Translations under genes and position numbers: made by a program
Notes under the pieces: generated by a model
Database searches by the model: none
The model's input: the letters and a program-made list of their open reading frames with translations, nothing else
What the model was told of the DNA's origin: nothing
Part shown: in pieces, positions 29,835 to 40,816 of the stretch
Layout of the letters: each line of letters begins with the position of its first letter
Position numbering within the stretch: the first letter of the stretch is position 1
NCBI RefSeq assembly: GCF_000002595.2
Contig: NC_057009.1
Coordinates: 5,225,283-5,289,282, forward strand
Source of the DNA: Chlamydomonas reinhardtii
Taxonomy: Eukaryota; Chlorophyta; Chlorophyceae; Chlamydomonadales; Chlamydomonadaceae
Length of the DNA: 64,000 nucleotides
Reading direction: 5' to 3'

Positions 29835-30545
29835 TCACTCCTCCGCCTCATCGTACAACACCACTCGCCGCAGCCCGTACACCTTGCCCAGCCGCACCAC
29901 CGCCTGCTCGCCCCGGTGGTCGGCAGTGGCTGCTACTGCCACGTAGTCCGCCGCCGCCGCCAGCGCCTCCGCCTGCGGCCGCCGCAGCTCACTGAGCGCC
30001 ACGTGCCTCACCACCACGTGCTGCTGCCGGGACCCCCACGGCGCCAGTGACGTAGCACTGCTGCTACAGCCGCCGCCGCCGCCGCCACCGCAGCCGCCAC
30101 CGCCAGTGCCACTGCAGCCGCCCGGGCTGGCGCTGCTGTCACTGGTGCTGCTACTGCCGTCGGCGAGGGGCGCCGCCGCCGCCGCCGCCGCCGCCACCTC
30201 GGCCGCCTCCCGCACGTCCAACAGCGCTACTGCCGCCTTGTCGGGCGCACTGCCGCCGTGCGCCGCCAGCTGTAGCAGCTCGCCACGTCCCACTCGTGTC
30301 AACGCCGAGGGGTCCAAGTACGCACTCGTCCCGCTGCTGCTGCTGCTGCTGCTACTGCCACTCGCCCCGGTCCCGACCGCAGCCGCCGCAGCTGCAGCCG
30401 CGGCAGCTGACGCAGGCAGCGGCGGCAGCGGCAGGCGGCCGTCATCGTCGTCGTCGCCATTCGCCGCCGCCACCGCCGCCGCCATCTCCTCGGCGGGGTC
30501 CAGTCCGAACTCAAGGTCATCATCCATGAGGCCAACTGCCAGAGG

Positions 30546-30603
<58 letters not shown>

Positions 30604-31839
30604 AAGAGCACAAGGAGAACGTTACGCAAAGACTGTGTGTGTGTGTGTGTGTGTGTGGTAGATGGTGGAGGTGTCATGGCAGTGCTAGTGGTGGCAGTGG
30701 AGGTACCGTACGCGGTGTTTCGGGTAGGAAGGCGATGCATGCGGTTCAGTCGAATGCCACGAGCGAGACGACCCAGACCTCCTCCCCCCCCACACACACA
30801 TACACACACCGACACACACATGCTGAGCTGTAGCGGCCTGCTTCGCTTGCGAGTTCGCATGCGCAGTGTCAAGCCTTTCACATTGTGCTTTCCTGGCACA
30901 CGCTGCCGCTACCCGGGCAGGCACGTGAAAGCTCTTCGGCCGCCGCAGCCACCGGATCTCCACCGGACCCACTCGACCACCTAGCGCTAGTCGGCCCGCC
31001 CGCTACGGCCCACCCACAACACCAGTATACACACGTCTGCGCATACACACATGACGCATTCCCGCCTTGTGCTTATCTAACACACGACACATACACACCC
31101 ACACACGCGCCCCTACCCCCTCGGCCCCCCTTCCCCCGCCTCACCCCTGGCCGGCCTCATGTCCAGCGGGTTGCCCAGCTCCGCCACCACATCCTCCCAG
31201 TCGTCCAGCTCCTCTTCCTCGTCCTCGTCGCCCTCGCCGCCCGCAGCCACGAAGCGCACACCCAGCTCCTGCTCCTGCTCACACATGCACACGAGCACAT
31301 ACGGCAACACATGCACCCAGAAGCTCAAGGAAGGCAAGGGTTCGGTGTTTGTGTCATACACGGACCACGTCTTAAAGAGGCTGTGGCTGCCAGCCCACCC
31401 CTTGCCAGCGGGCCCAGGAGTGTGTGTGCGTGCGACGGTGGTGGGGTGTCAGAACGGTGCCATGCCAAACCCACGCACACAACCCGCTAGCCCGCCCCCA
31501 TCCCGACCACGCTGGCCCCATGTCTTGACGCCTACAACACATAGCACCTCAATGGCTTCAATTGACAGGGGCTCCTGCCGTGTGGCCCCTCACCAAGTGC
31601 CGCATGAGCTCCTGAGGGTCGGCCCGGGCCGCGACAAGTCGGCGCCGCGAGCGGCGGGCATGGCATAGGCCGTGCAGCGCCGCAGGCCAGCTGTGCGGTC
31701 CCGTCACCTGGACTCCTGTTACATGCCTGTCACATACAGGTTTCGTGTGGTGCGTTGGCGCGCTTGGGCGTGAGCTGCGGTGAGCGCTTTCTAGAAAATG
31801 CCTCCCGGCCTGCCGGAGCGCAAGCCCCACCGAGCTCAT
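29835..31839 (-). CDS. Rhodanese-like protein lacking the catalytic cysteine
   Basis: Three exons, 31839-31594, 31274-31145 and 30535-29835, give 358 residues in frame. The N terminus (MSSVGLALRQAGRHFLESAH, then an Arg/Ser/His-rich stretch) could be an organellar transit peptide, but exon 1 has weak coding character and may hold another intron. An acidic segment follows (EDEEEELDDWEDVVAELGN), then a second acidic part with DDDDDG. The C-terminal rhodanese-like domain starts YLDPSALTRVGRGELLQL, contains ALLDVREAAEVA, an Ala/Gly/Ser-rich insert, and ends YVAVAATADHRGEQAVVRLG and YGLRRVVLYD. In active rhodaneses the loop after the beta-strand has a Cys (CRxGxR); here it reads ATADHRGE, so sulfur transfer is not expected. 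Such domains usually act in protein binding. Confidence 0.75.
30545..30600. repeat. (TG)n microsatellite
   Basis: About 28 TG units lie in intron 2 of the rhodanese-like gene, just before the acceptor of its last exon as read on the minus strand. Confidence 0.95.
30601..30636 (+). repeat. Dispersed TTAAAGAGCAC repeat, copy 2 (short)
   Basis: It reads TTAAAGAGCACAAGGAGAAC then GTTACGCAAAGACTG before returning to TG repeats. It matches the first half of the copy at 16665 with a few changes. Confidence 0.75.
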
Positions 31840-32246
31840 TCTGCAGGTTTATTATGATTGTATGAAGTGACAACAATGTAGCATGTATTGGTATTATTGG
31901 AGGGCTCTCTCGTCAGAACTATCATTCAATCACCGGTTATGCATTGCACCCAACACGTTGGGCCAAGCGAACACATATAATGCAACCTGCAATGAAAGAT
32001 ACGCGTGACAAACTCGGCTTCAAGTTTGGCGCAACCTGCCTCCCAAGCTGCCCCGCGGGTCAAGCCGCATCAGCAGCCCTGAGCCTCCCGCCCCTCCCTT
32101 CCGGCTCATTTTGCTGGCGACTCGCCGCACAGGGGCGCTGTTTGATTAGCTGCTTAGAGCGCGTTCCGTAGCTTGAGCTTTCACAGGTCGTAAGCCGCGT
32201 CCTCGCCTGCTCAGTCATAACATCTCCGCCCAAGTCTGCAGCTGCC
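31840..32246. promoter_or_regulatory. Divergent promoter region, rhodanese-like / MATH-P4H genes
   Basis: 407 bases separate two divergent start codons. The part near 31855-32000 is AT-rich for this genome. No exon is visible. Confidence 0.5.
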
Positions 32247-35240
32247 ATGGGCAACCAGCAGAGCACGCTGCTGGACGAGCACCTCCGCTGCAGCAGCAGC
32301 GGCAGGGGCGCGGGCGAAGCAGGCGGCGGCAGCGGTCTGGATTTCCTGGCGGGCTTCAATCTGAACGGCCTAAATCAGATGCTCGGTGGCATCCCCAGCC
32401 AGCAGCCTCTGCACCAGCAGCAACACAAGGGCCGTGGCGGAGGCGGCGACGGCGTCGCCGTCGGACCGGCGGACCTGCCTCCTGCGACCCCAGCGACCAC
32501 CTCTGCCGCGCAGCCCTCCGGACCCGCCGGCTCCGCCTGGAGCTTCCTGGCCCCCGCCGCCGCAGCCGTGTTCAACAGCATCGCACACACGCCCGAAGGC
32601 TGGGGCGAGAGCGGCACGGGCACGAGTGCCGGCGCCACCCCCGTATGGTCGTCACCTCCCTCATGCTCTTCCCCCGCAACCGTCGCAGCGTCGGCTGCGG
32701 CTGCCGCCGCCGCAGCTGCTGACAAGGAGGCGGCGGCGCTGGCGGCGGCGGCCCTGGCGGCCATGCCGGCGCGCTCGCTGGCGCAGCCGGCCTTTGAGCT
32801 GCCGCCGCCGAACCGAATGGCGGCGCAGCTGAAAGGTTACGGAGTGGATCCAACCGCCGACCTCAGCCTCACGTCACTCATGTGGCGGGCGGCAGCGGCG
32901 GCTGCATCTGACGGAGGCGGCGGCCGCGCGGGCGCGGGAGAGGAGCAGGAGGGGGCGGTGGAGGGGGCGGAGGGCACGGAGTGGGAACTTGGCAGTGGTT
33001 TGGAGGGGCTCGAGGCGGTGGGGTACGGCGAGGTGGACGTGGCGCCAGCGGGGCCGCAGCCGGTGGTGGCTGGAGTCTGTCTGGGGCCGCCGTTGCTGAC
33101 AGACGGTGAGTGTGGCGGGGATCGTATTGGCGGGAGCGGGAGCTGGAGATGAGTGGGTCAGGATGTGAACAGTTGGGACAGGCCAGGATGGAGGGAGGCA
33201 GCCCCAGCGGGCACCGTGTTTACCACGGTGCCACAGTGTTGTGTTGCAGTTCAAGCAGCTCCGTGATGTGTTGGCCGCCGCCTTTCGCTCTCACGTCGCC
33301 TCCGTGGCTTTCCCCCGTGTGCCCCCCCCCACGGCCACACAGAGGAGGCTGGTGCCGCCGGCGGTGGGGAGCTCACCACCTCCTCCTGCCCGCAGCAGCA
33401 GGGGCAGCAGCAAGGGCCGGTCGCGTCAGGGGTACTGCAGGGCGCGGCGCAGCCGCCGCTGGTGCTGGGCTGTGTAACGCTGGTGGAGACGGGGCCGGGC
33501 CAGGGCGTGGGGTCAGCAGGTAGGTGGGTTGACGGGGGTTGGGCTTCATACTGGAGTTGGGGTTGGGGTCAGTTGGGGCGTCTTATTGGCGTTATGGGGC
33601 TGCAGCACTCGCGCACGTGGCGCTGCGGCATAAGTGCGCCATTTGAACTCCCTCCGTTCGCAAGCAACTAGGTTCTGCCGCCGGCACCTCTTGCGCCACG
33701 TCTATGCATCCATGCCATGTCCAATACTCCCGTCCCCGGCCCCGCCCTGAGCAGGCTGCGCCACGCGGGCTGAGTGGGACATCCCGTTGCGCCACTGCGG
33801 CGCGTTCACACCCGACCCAGCCGCCGCCGCCGCCACCGCGTCCGCCACCCCCGGCCGCACCGCCAGTGAGCCGTGCGGCTGCAACGTGCGCGTGGTGTCA
33901 CCCACCTTCAGCGTGCCGGCAGGCGGCGGTGGCAGTGGTGGGGCTGGCGGCGGCGGCGGCGGCGGGTCAGCAATGTCCAACTGGTAAGAATGATTTGGCT
34001 GCTGTCCCTGGCACCAGATGCCAGTTTTTGATTCTCCGGATGCTTCCCTTACCATGGCTGCACGTCTGCACCTACACCACACCGCACCACACCACACCAC
34101 GCCACGCCATGCCCTTCAAGCTGCGCCCTGTTGCCCTCTACCTTGTAAACCCCTGCCCGGTGCGCCCCTGCCCGCCACCCTCAGGCGGCTGTGCTGGTCG
34201 CTGTTCGACCACGACTCCAGCCGCGTGTCCCTGTACCTGCTGCACACGCCCGCGCCTGCCGCCGCGCCTGCTGGCGCGCCTGCCGCCGCGCCTGCGGGCG
34301 CCGCCACTGCTGCCGCGCCTGGTGCTGCTGCTCCCACTCCGAGCACTACAGCTGCTGCTGCTGCTGCTGCTGCTGCTGCGCCGCCCGCGCCGTCCCCAGT
34401 GGGCGACCGTGGCGCGGCGGCGTCACAGCCGTTATTGGGCGCGGGGGCCAGCCGTGGCCGGGACCTGAATGGGGGCCAGCAGCCTCAGCCGGTGGCCGAG
34501 ACGTCGGTGGGGGCCGCTGCTGCGGCCGCGCCGGGTCCGGAGGGGGACTGGTGGCTGACGTGGCGGCTGGAGGCGGCGGGCCTGCTCGACACAGGGGAGC
34601 CGGCGGTGCGCGTGGCGGTGCCGGGTGAGAGCACGGCGGCTCGAGGGGTGCGGAGCGGTCACTTGTGGCGTGCCCTCAAGATTGAGGCGCAGCTTGATGT
34701 GCGTGCATGCCACACACACAGCACCCCGGCCTGATTATTGTATCTGTCAGTATGCTTAGACTTCCCCATCCTCCTGCCCCAACCCTCTTCCATCCGCCGC
34801 CAGGCGAGCTGTCGCACCTGTTCCGGCCTGGCGGCCGCGGCTGGGGCGTGCAGGCGCTGCTGTCCGCCGCCGAGCTGGACGTGCTGCTGGCGTGCGCCAC
34901 CCTGCGAGTGACCGCCACACTGGTGCACCCGCCCATGCCGGCGGAGGTGGTGCTGCGGACCGGCGCCGCCACCGGCAGTGCTGCCGCCGCCCCTGCCACT
35001 GGCACTGGCACTGCTACTGGGGGCGGCATGGCTGGCGGCGTGGAGTCGGCGGTGGCGGCGGCGGCAGCGCAGAGTCAGCAGCAGCAGCAGCAGCAACAGC
35101 GGCGGCAGCAGCAGCTGGCCCGGCTGAGGGCGGCTCACACGGCGGCGGCTGCCGCGGCGGCGGCTGCTACTGCGCTGCCTCGGCCTCGCGCACTGCGTGA
35201 CACGCTCAAGTTTGACGTGATGCTGGTGCGTGTGCGTGTA

Positions 35241-35272
<32 letters not shown>

Positions 35273-37470
35273 CGTGTGCGTGTACGTGTACATGTACATG
35301 TACGTGTGCGTGTGCGTGTGCGTTTGCGGGTGCGTGGAATCCCGCTGTTCGTTTGTGACCCGGTGTCCGTCCCGCACCCTGCACAACCACGACCACCCGC
35401 CCCTCAACACCCCTCAGCACCCCCTGCAACCTGTTGTACAACTCAACATCCACCCCTTCCCCCTTCCCCCTTTTTGCAGGCCAGCCTGAGTCCGCGTGTG
35501 TTGGTCGTGGACGGCTTCCTGCCGCCGGGGCTGTGCGACGCGCTGTGCGCCGTGGCGGCGCCGCGACTCATACGCAGCCGCGTGTCCACGGGTGAGGGCA
35601 GCCCGGGCGGGGGGGGGGGATTCATATGCCCGAGCCCAACGAACTGCCCCAATAGTCAAGGAATCGAGGGCAACCACTCACTTCCGCCTGTTGCACTGCC
35701 CGCTGTTCCCTATTCCCGATGCTCCCATTGCCGTTACCCTGCTTCCATAGCCCTGTTTGCCTTAACCGCGCCCCCTCCACCCCCCGCCCCCCCCCCCCCA
35801 TCTAGGCGCTGAGACGCCCAGCCGCGTTAGCCAGTCCACCTTCTTCACGGGCGACAGCGCGCGGCTGCCGGAGGTGGTGGCGGTGGAGGCGCGGCTGCAG
35901 GCGCTCATGGAGCGGCCCGAGGTCACCGCGGGGGGGCGGCCCACGCTGGTCAAGAGCGAGGCGCTGCAGGTGCGTGCGGCATACGTCTTCGTGGGGTCTG
36001 CGTGGGGCGAGACGTCGGGTCGGGTCGGGTGAGGCACGGCAGGGCAAGGGCAGGGCAAGAGCGACGTCGCAGGGTGACTGGGTGAGGGAAGCTTAAAGTA
36101 TGTAGCTGATGGAGCTGAGTGAGTTTAGTGGGTGAAGCCGCAGGGCAGGGCACGGGGCGTATCTGTGCCTGCATCACAAGCGTTGGTGGTGGTGGACGTG
36201 TCCCTCCGCTGTGGGCCATGTCCGCCAGTGCCTGTGCGTGCCGCCACATTGAAACGCCCTCCCTCGGACCCTCCCTTATGCCCCGTCCCCGCCCCCACCC
36301 CCGGTGCAGGTGGTGTCGTACGACGTGGGCGGCTTCTACTCGGAGCACTACGACAACAAGACCGGTGGCGTCATCAGCCGCGCCGCCACCATCATCATCT
36401 ACCTGCAGGACACACAGGCCGGCGGCAGCACCCACTTCCCCAAGTGAGCAGGCAGGCAGGCAGGGGGGAGGGGCGCTGCGTCGTGTGAATTGCTGAGGTC
36501 GCGTGCATTGTTGCTGGTGGAGTAGACGAGGGGTTGAGGAGAGGGCGGGTGCGTGTAGCTGCTTTGTGCGAGGCGTGACGATGAATGCGTTTCGCAGTCA
36601 ACTGCTGGGGGCTGGCTGACAGCGGCTCATCAAGCAGGCGGTTCACTGGGCTGGGCCGGTGCCTGATATGATTTGCTGTCGCTGCTTGTGGGGCTGCGCG
36701 CCAACAAGCAATTCCCACGGCCATAGCCACATGCAAACGACCAAAGCCCACCCTCTCCGCTCTCCTCAGTACCAGTCAAAAGTAACAAGACTCAGACTCA
36801 ACCAGTTGGTCATGGTCCCGTTTGGCCACCCAACGTACAGTTCATCTGCACCAACAGGCCCACACCGCCAGCAGCACACCGCACCGCAAACCTTCCTCCC
36901 CACCACCCCTACGCCACACCCCGCCGCCCCCCCCCCCACCCCCACGCACGCACGCTCCCTCAGGTCCACCGGCCTGCCGGCGCTGCGCTGCCTGCCGCCC
37001 GCACGCCACTGCCTGGCCGCGCTGCCGCACTGCAGCCAGCAGCTGCGGCTCATGCGCGTGGCGCGGCCCGGACTGCGCGTCTACCCCGCGAAGGGCCGAG
37101 CGCTCATCTTCTGGTGCGTGCGCGCAGAGGCTCCGTGTGCCCATTCACCTTGACACCCGCAACTCTATAGCAAAACGGTTCCCATGCATACCACAGGGGC
37201 GTTGCCGCCACGCCTCACCGGCCTCCGTCGCTGCCTGCCTGCTGCGCTGCACCTGCAGCAACCCATCCCTACCCGTCCCCCGCCCACTGCCAACCCCGCC
37301 CTATCGCCGTGCTGTTGCTGCTGCTCCCCCTGCCCACAACCTGCCCCAGGTCGCGGCTGCCCGACGGCAGTGAGGACCTGGCCAGCCTGCACTCGGCCGA
37401 GCCGGTGCGCGCCGGCAGCAAGTGGATCTGCACACGCTGGTTCAAGGAGCTGGCGGCGGCGGAGCCGTAG
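32247..37470 (+). CDS. Prolyl 4-hydroxylase with MATH-like domain and N-myristoylation-type start
   Basis: Ten exons, 32247-33105, 33343-33519, 33755-33983, 34185-34624, 34804-35225, 35480-35591, 35806-35969, 36310-36443, 36964-37113 and 37350-37470, encode 935 residues. The start MGNQQST fits an N-myristoylation signal. About 340 residues of disordered Ala/Gly-rich sequence follow. Residues about 350-640 resemble a MATH (TRAF-type) sandwich: [23 protein letters not shown], a long Gly insert, [48 protein letters not shown] and [10 protein letters not shown]. Residues 710-935 form a prolyl 4-hydroxylase: [45 protein letters not shown] with H814-x-D816, [31 protein letters not shown], distal H910, and K920 for 2-oxoglutarate. 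All catalytic residues are present. P4Hs usually act in the ER on hydroxyproline-rich proteins, so a myristoylated form without a signal peptide would be cytosolic. Confidence 0.85.
35230..35330. repeat. Interrupted (GT)n/(GTAC) tract
   Basis: GT units mixed with GTGCGT and GTACAT units begin right after the donor of exon 5 of the MATH-P4H gene. Confidence 0.85.
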
Positions 37471-37758
37471 GGGGCGGTCTGCAGGGGCTCCATGGTTGCC
37501 GGCGGCGCAGCTGCTGTGCTCAAGCAAGCGCCCCCCACGGCGCTGCCGAGAGCTGCAGCGCGCCGCAAGACATGTGAGAGCTGTGTGGCAGCTGGTGCGT
37601 GCAGCTGGCCGCGGTCTGAAGTGCTGTGCTGTGTATATGTGTGGCCGGGCAGCCGCCAGCTCGCCCCCCATGTAGACAGACATGTAGAGGGCCGGCGAGC
37701 TGGCGGCGTCCCCCGTGTGTTGCCGCCCTGTAGCTGAACTGGCGGTGAGTGCCCAAGT

Positions 37759-37763
37759 TGTAA
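37759..37763 (+). terminator. TGTAA polyadenylation motif
   Basis: It lies 289 bases after the MATH-P4H stop. Confidence 0.5.
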
Positions 37764-38499
37764 AACGCCGTGCCGCCGCCGCCGCCGCTGCTGCTGGGTC
37801 CCGCGCTGCGAGTCTCTGCCTGCTCCGTCGTACCCGACTGACCCCGCGCCAGCAGCCCCACCAGCGCGTGTCCGGCTGCCGTTGCTGCGCCTCCGTAAGA
37901 CCCCACCGGCGGCGTCCAACTCCCAGCTCCGGCTGCAGCAGCTGCAGGCCTGTCGAGCCAGCTCCCGGTGGGGACCCCGCCGCCGCAGGAGCCCAGAGCT
38001 CCGCGCCACCCAGCCAGCCATGCTCCGCAGCGCTGCGGCTGCTGCTGTAGCTGCTCGCCAGTCGCGCCAGAGCGCTCATGAGCGCCGCACCCGCCCACAA
38101 ATAGCACACTAGCCCACACGACTCACGGCGCACACAACCGCCAACGCCACCGGTCCCTCGATAGCAGTACTCCTCCGCGTCACCCCGTTTCACACAGCCA
38201 CGCACCGCCACAACCCACCCGCATACCACTCACCTCAGCAGTGCTGCAAACTCCAGCGCTGTGCATGTCTCGCTGTAATGTGCGCCTGACTGATGTGCTG
38301 CCAGCCCGCAAACATTTGGATTAAACATACCGGACTCAGTGCTCTTTGCTGCCCAGGTTCCGCAAGCACTGCTCGTGCTGTGACGGTCCAACGCTTCCGT
38401 GCTGCACACCGCTGCATGGCCGCTGCTGAAACGCAAGCGAGTATCGAAGAGACATTTTGCACAAGGGATGAAAAAGCGGGAAGCACGCGACTTTCAGCG

Positions 38500-38504
38500 T
38501 TACA
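38500..38504 (-). terminator. TGTAA polyadenylation motif (minus strand)
   Basis: It lies 48 bases 3' of the RPL23A stop, a short UTR typical of ribosomal protein genes. Confidence 0.55.
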
Positions 38505-38551
38505 GCGCACTCTTTCGCCTCCTGCTCCCCAGTCCCTTCGAGACGAGTCGT

Positions 38552-40289
38552 TTAGATGATGCCAATCTTGTTGGCAACGTCCAGGGCGTCGTAGTCCGCG
38601 GTGAGGCAGACGTACGCCTTCTTCTGGCCGTCGGGGCTGCGCGCGGGAAGGGGGGAGAGGGTGGGGAAACGACCAAGAAAAGGGGTCACTTCGCATGTGG
38701 CGTGGCTTCCAGTCTAGGCAGGAGCGCAGTCTCCGCCCCTCTCGTTGCCAATGTATTCACTCGTTCGCTGCCCTTTCCCTCCATTGCCAGCCCCGCTTCA
38801 GCCGCCGGCCAGCGCCCCAACCGGCCGCCCGCCCGCCATGCCGCTGCGTGCCACCATCCACGCCCGCCCGCCCGCCCGCCCGCTCGCACGCACGCACCGG
38901 ATGAGGGTGTTGACCTTCTTGGTCTGCACGTCGTACATGCGCGACACGGCGTCCTTGATCTGCTTCTTGCTGGCCTTCAGGTCAACAATGAAGACCAGGG
39001 TGTTGTTGTCCTCGATCTTCTTCATCGCCGACTCGGTGGTCAGGGGGAACTTGAGCACCGCGTACTGGTCAAGCTTTTGAAGCGAGGGCGTGCTGCGGTG
39101 CGCGGCGTGGGAGGGCGGGGAAGGCAGGCGGCGTGGGGTCGGGTTAGCAGGGGCAAGAGCAGGGATGGTGGCGACGTGGCGGAGTGCGGCAGGAGCCCTG
39201 CAGACGCGCACGCACGCGCGCGCGAGGCATGGCGGCCTCTGTGGCTGCAGCCGCAGGCGACCCTCGTGTGCCCCTCATGCCCCGGGCGCTGCTGTGGCTG
39301 TAGCTGGCTGTGTGGCGGTGGCTGTGGTGCGCCGCTGCGGGCAGCCCAGCGCCCCGGCACACAGCTGCGCCAGGCTGCCAGGCCAGCCTCCGCCGTGTTC
39401 CCCCCGTGCCCCCCGCAGGCGTCCGGCAGACAGCCCCGCGTGCAGCGCCCCATCCCCATCCCCCGCGGTATGTTGTGCTGCTGTGTCGCGGCTGCCATGG
39501 CTCAAGCCCTTTCATGTCCTGTTACTGCGGACGGGGGTCCCGCTGCTGTTTCCCCGGCCCCAGTGGGTCGCCACCAGCGAGCTCGGGGCGACCAGCCCGG
39601 GGAGCGTTTCGGCATGCGAGGAAAATCGCCGCATTGCCGCCCCACGTTTGGTTGTATGAGCTGCAACCAGGGCCGCTGCGGACCGGTCGCAGCTTCTGTC
39701 TTAAGCATTTCGCTCGCGAGCATGCTGCCCAGCGAAGCCCACCAGCCGCCTTCCGCCGTAATTTCCAGCCCTCGGCGATATCCAAATTCGCCCGAAATAT
39801 CCAGCTCCAGCTCCTGGCCGCTGCTGACCGCCGCCGCCCCGCCGCTGCCTCCGACCAGAGCCGCCTCGAGGAGAATGCCGCTGCCGCCGCTCTCCATCGC
39901 TCCAGCAGCCACAAGACATAATAGAGCCCCACCCAGGCCATTTGCGAGCAACGCATAAGCGCCTCACCTGATCTTCGGGTACTTGCCCTCGCGGGTGCGC
40001 TGCAGGGTCTTCGGGCGGTGGAAGACCACCGAGAACCGGGGCTTCCGGCTCTTCTTGAAGCTACCCTTCTTCACAGCCTTAGCAGCCTTGGCGGCCACCG
40101 CCTTGGCGTCAGCCTTGCCTGCACGCACAAGGGCGACCGGCAATTTGTAACGCGGTTATTTGATGGCACCACGACCGTAATAGGCATATGGAGCTTGCTA
40201 GGGACCGAGGCTTTCCCAGTCGCTGCCGAAATGTGTTCGCAGCCCTCCGCCGCCCTGCTCGGTCGCTCTAACGCACCTTTCGGGGCCAT
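38552..40289 (-). CDS. RPL23A: Cytosolic 60S ribosomal protein L23a (uL23)
   Basis: Four exons, 40289-40277, 40118-39968, 39092-38898 and 38636-38552, give 147 residues, the normal size. uL23 sits at the polypeptide exit tunnel and docks SRP and other nascent-chain factors. The first exon is only 13 bases (MAPK plus one base) and was found by phase: ATGGCCCCGAAAG followed by donor GTGCGT joins cleanly to [20 protein letters not shown]. The eukaryotic N-terminal extension is Lys/Ala-rich; then come [59 protein letters not shown] and [20 protein letters not shown], ending [14 protein letters not shown], all near-invariant in plants and animals. Intron 2 is 875 bases, long for a ribosomal protein gene. 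The neighbouring minus-strand DEAD-box helicase also serves 60S assembly. Confidence 0.96.
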
Positions 40290-40816
40290 TTCTCTACGCT
40301 CCTCGAAGTGACAAAAGAGGGAAGGAGTGGCACCTCGCAGCGCCAAGTTGCCGTCGCGCATCGCATGAGCGAGCCAAGTCGTACGCCTTGCCAGCGGTCG
40401 CTATTTGACGCACGCATTTGTATTTCTTATGTTATTCCTACAAACTATGCGTGAGAGCTTTAAACACGCTTCCCACCGCCTGGTCGGGGAACTCAAGGCT
40501 TGGACTCGTTGGGCAGGGCCTGCACAATACGCGCTCGCAGAAGTGCTTCGTCATGAATTACAGGGCAGGGGGGCCGGTTTGCAGCTTAGGTGGCCGGGGC
40601 ACGCAGGCTCGCCGGCCGAAACACACACGCCACTCTTGAGTCCCTGCTTGTCCAGTGGCACAGCCCTGCCGCCGCACGTCAACCCCACGCAAGCCCCCCT
40701 GACCACGCACCATCAGGCCCCACCAGGCAACATGCACCAGCCGCCGGCCCACACCCCGGGCCTTCAGCGCCTTCTGCCACGCGTTCAAGCGGTCTTGCAG
40801 CTGCTGCATCAGTGCA
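40290..40816. other. RPL23A upstream region and 3' UTR of next gene
   Basis: The stretch between two tandem minus-strand genes holds the RPL23A promoter and a TGTAA (minus) at 40558-40562. No exon is seen. Confidence 0.5.
40558..40562 (-). terminator. TGTAA polyadenylation motif (minus strand)
   Basis: It lies 255 bases 3' of the stop at 40817. Confidence 0.5.

Larger units (their letters stand above)
37471..38551. other. Convergent 3' UTR region
   Basis: About 1.1 kb separates the stops of the MATH-P4H gene and RPL23A. TGTAA motifs for both strands are present. No exon is supported. Confidence 0.55.
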
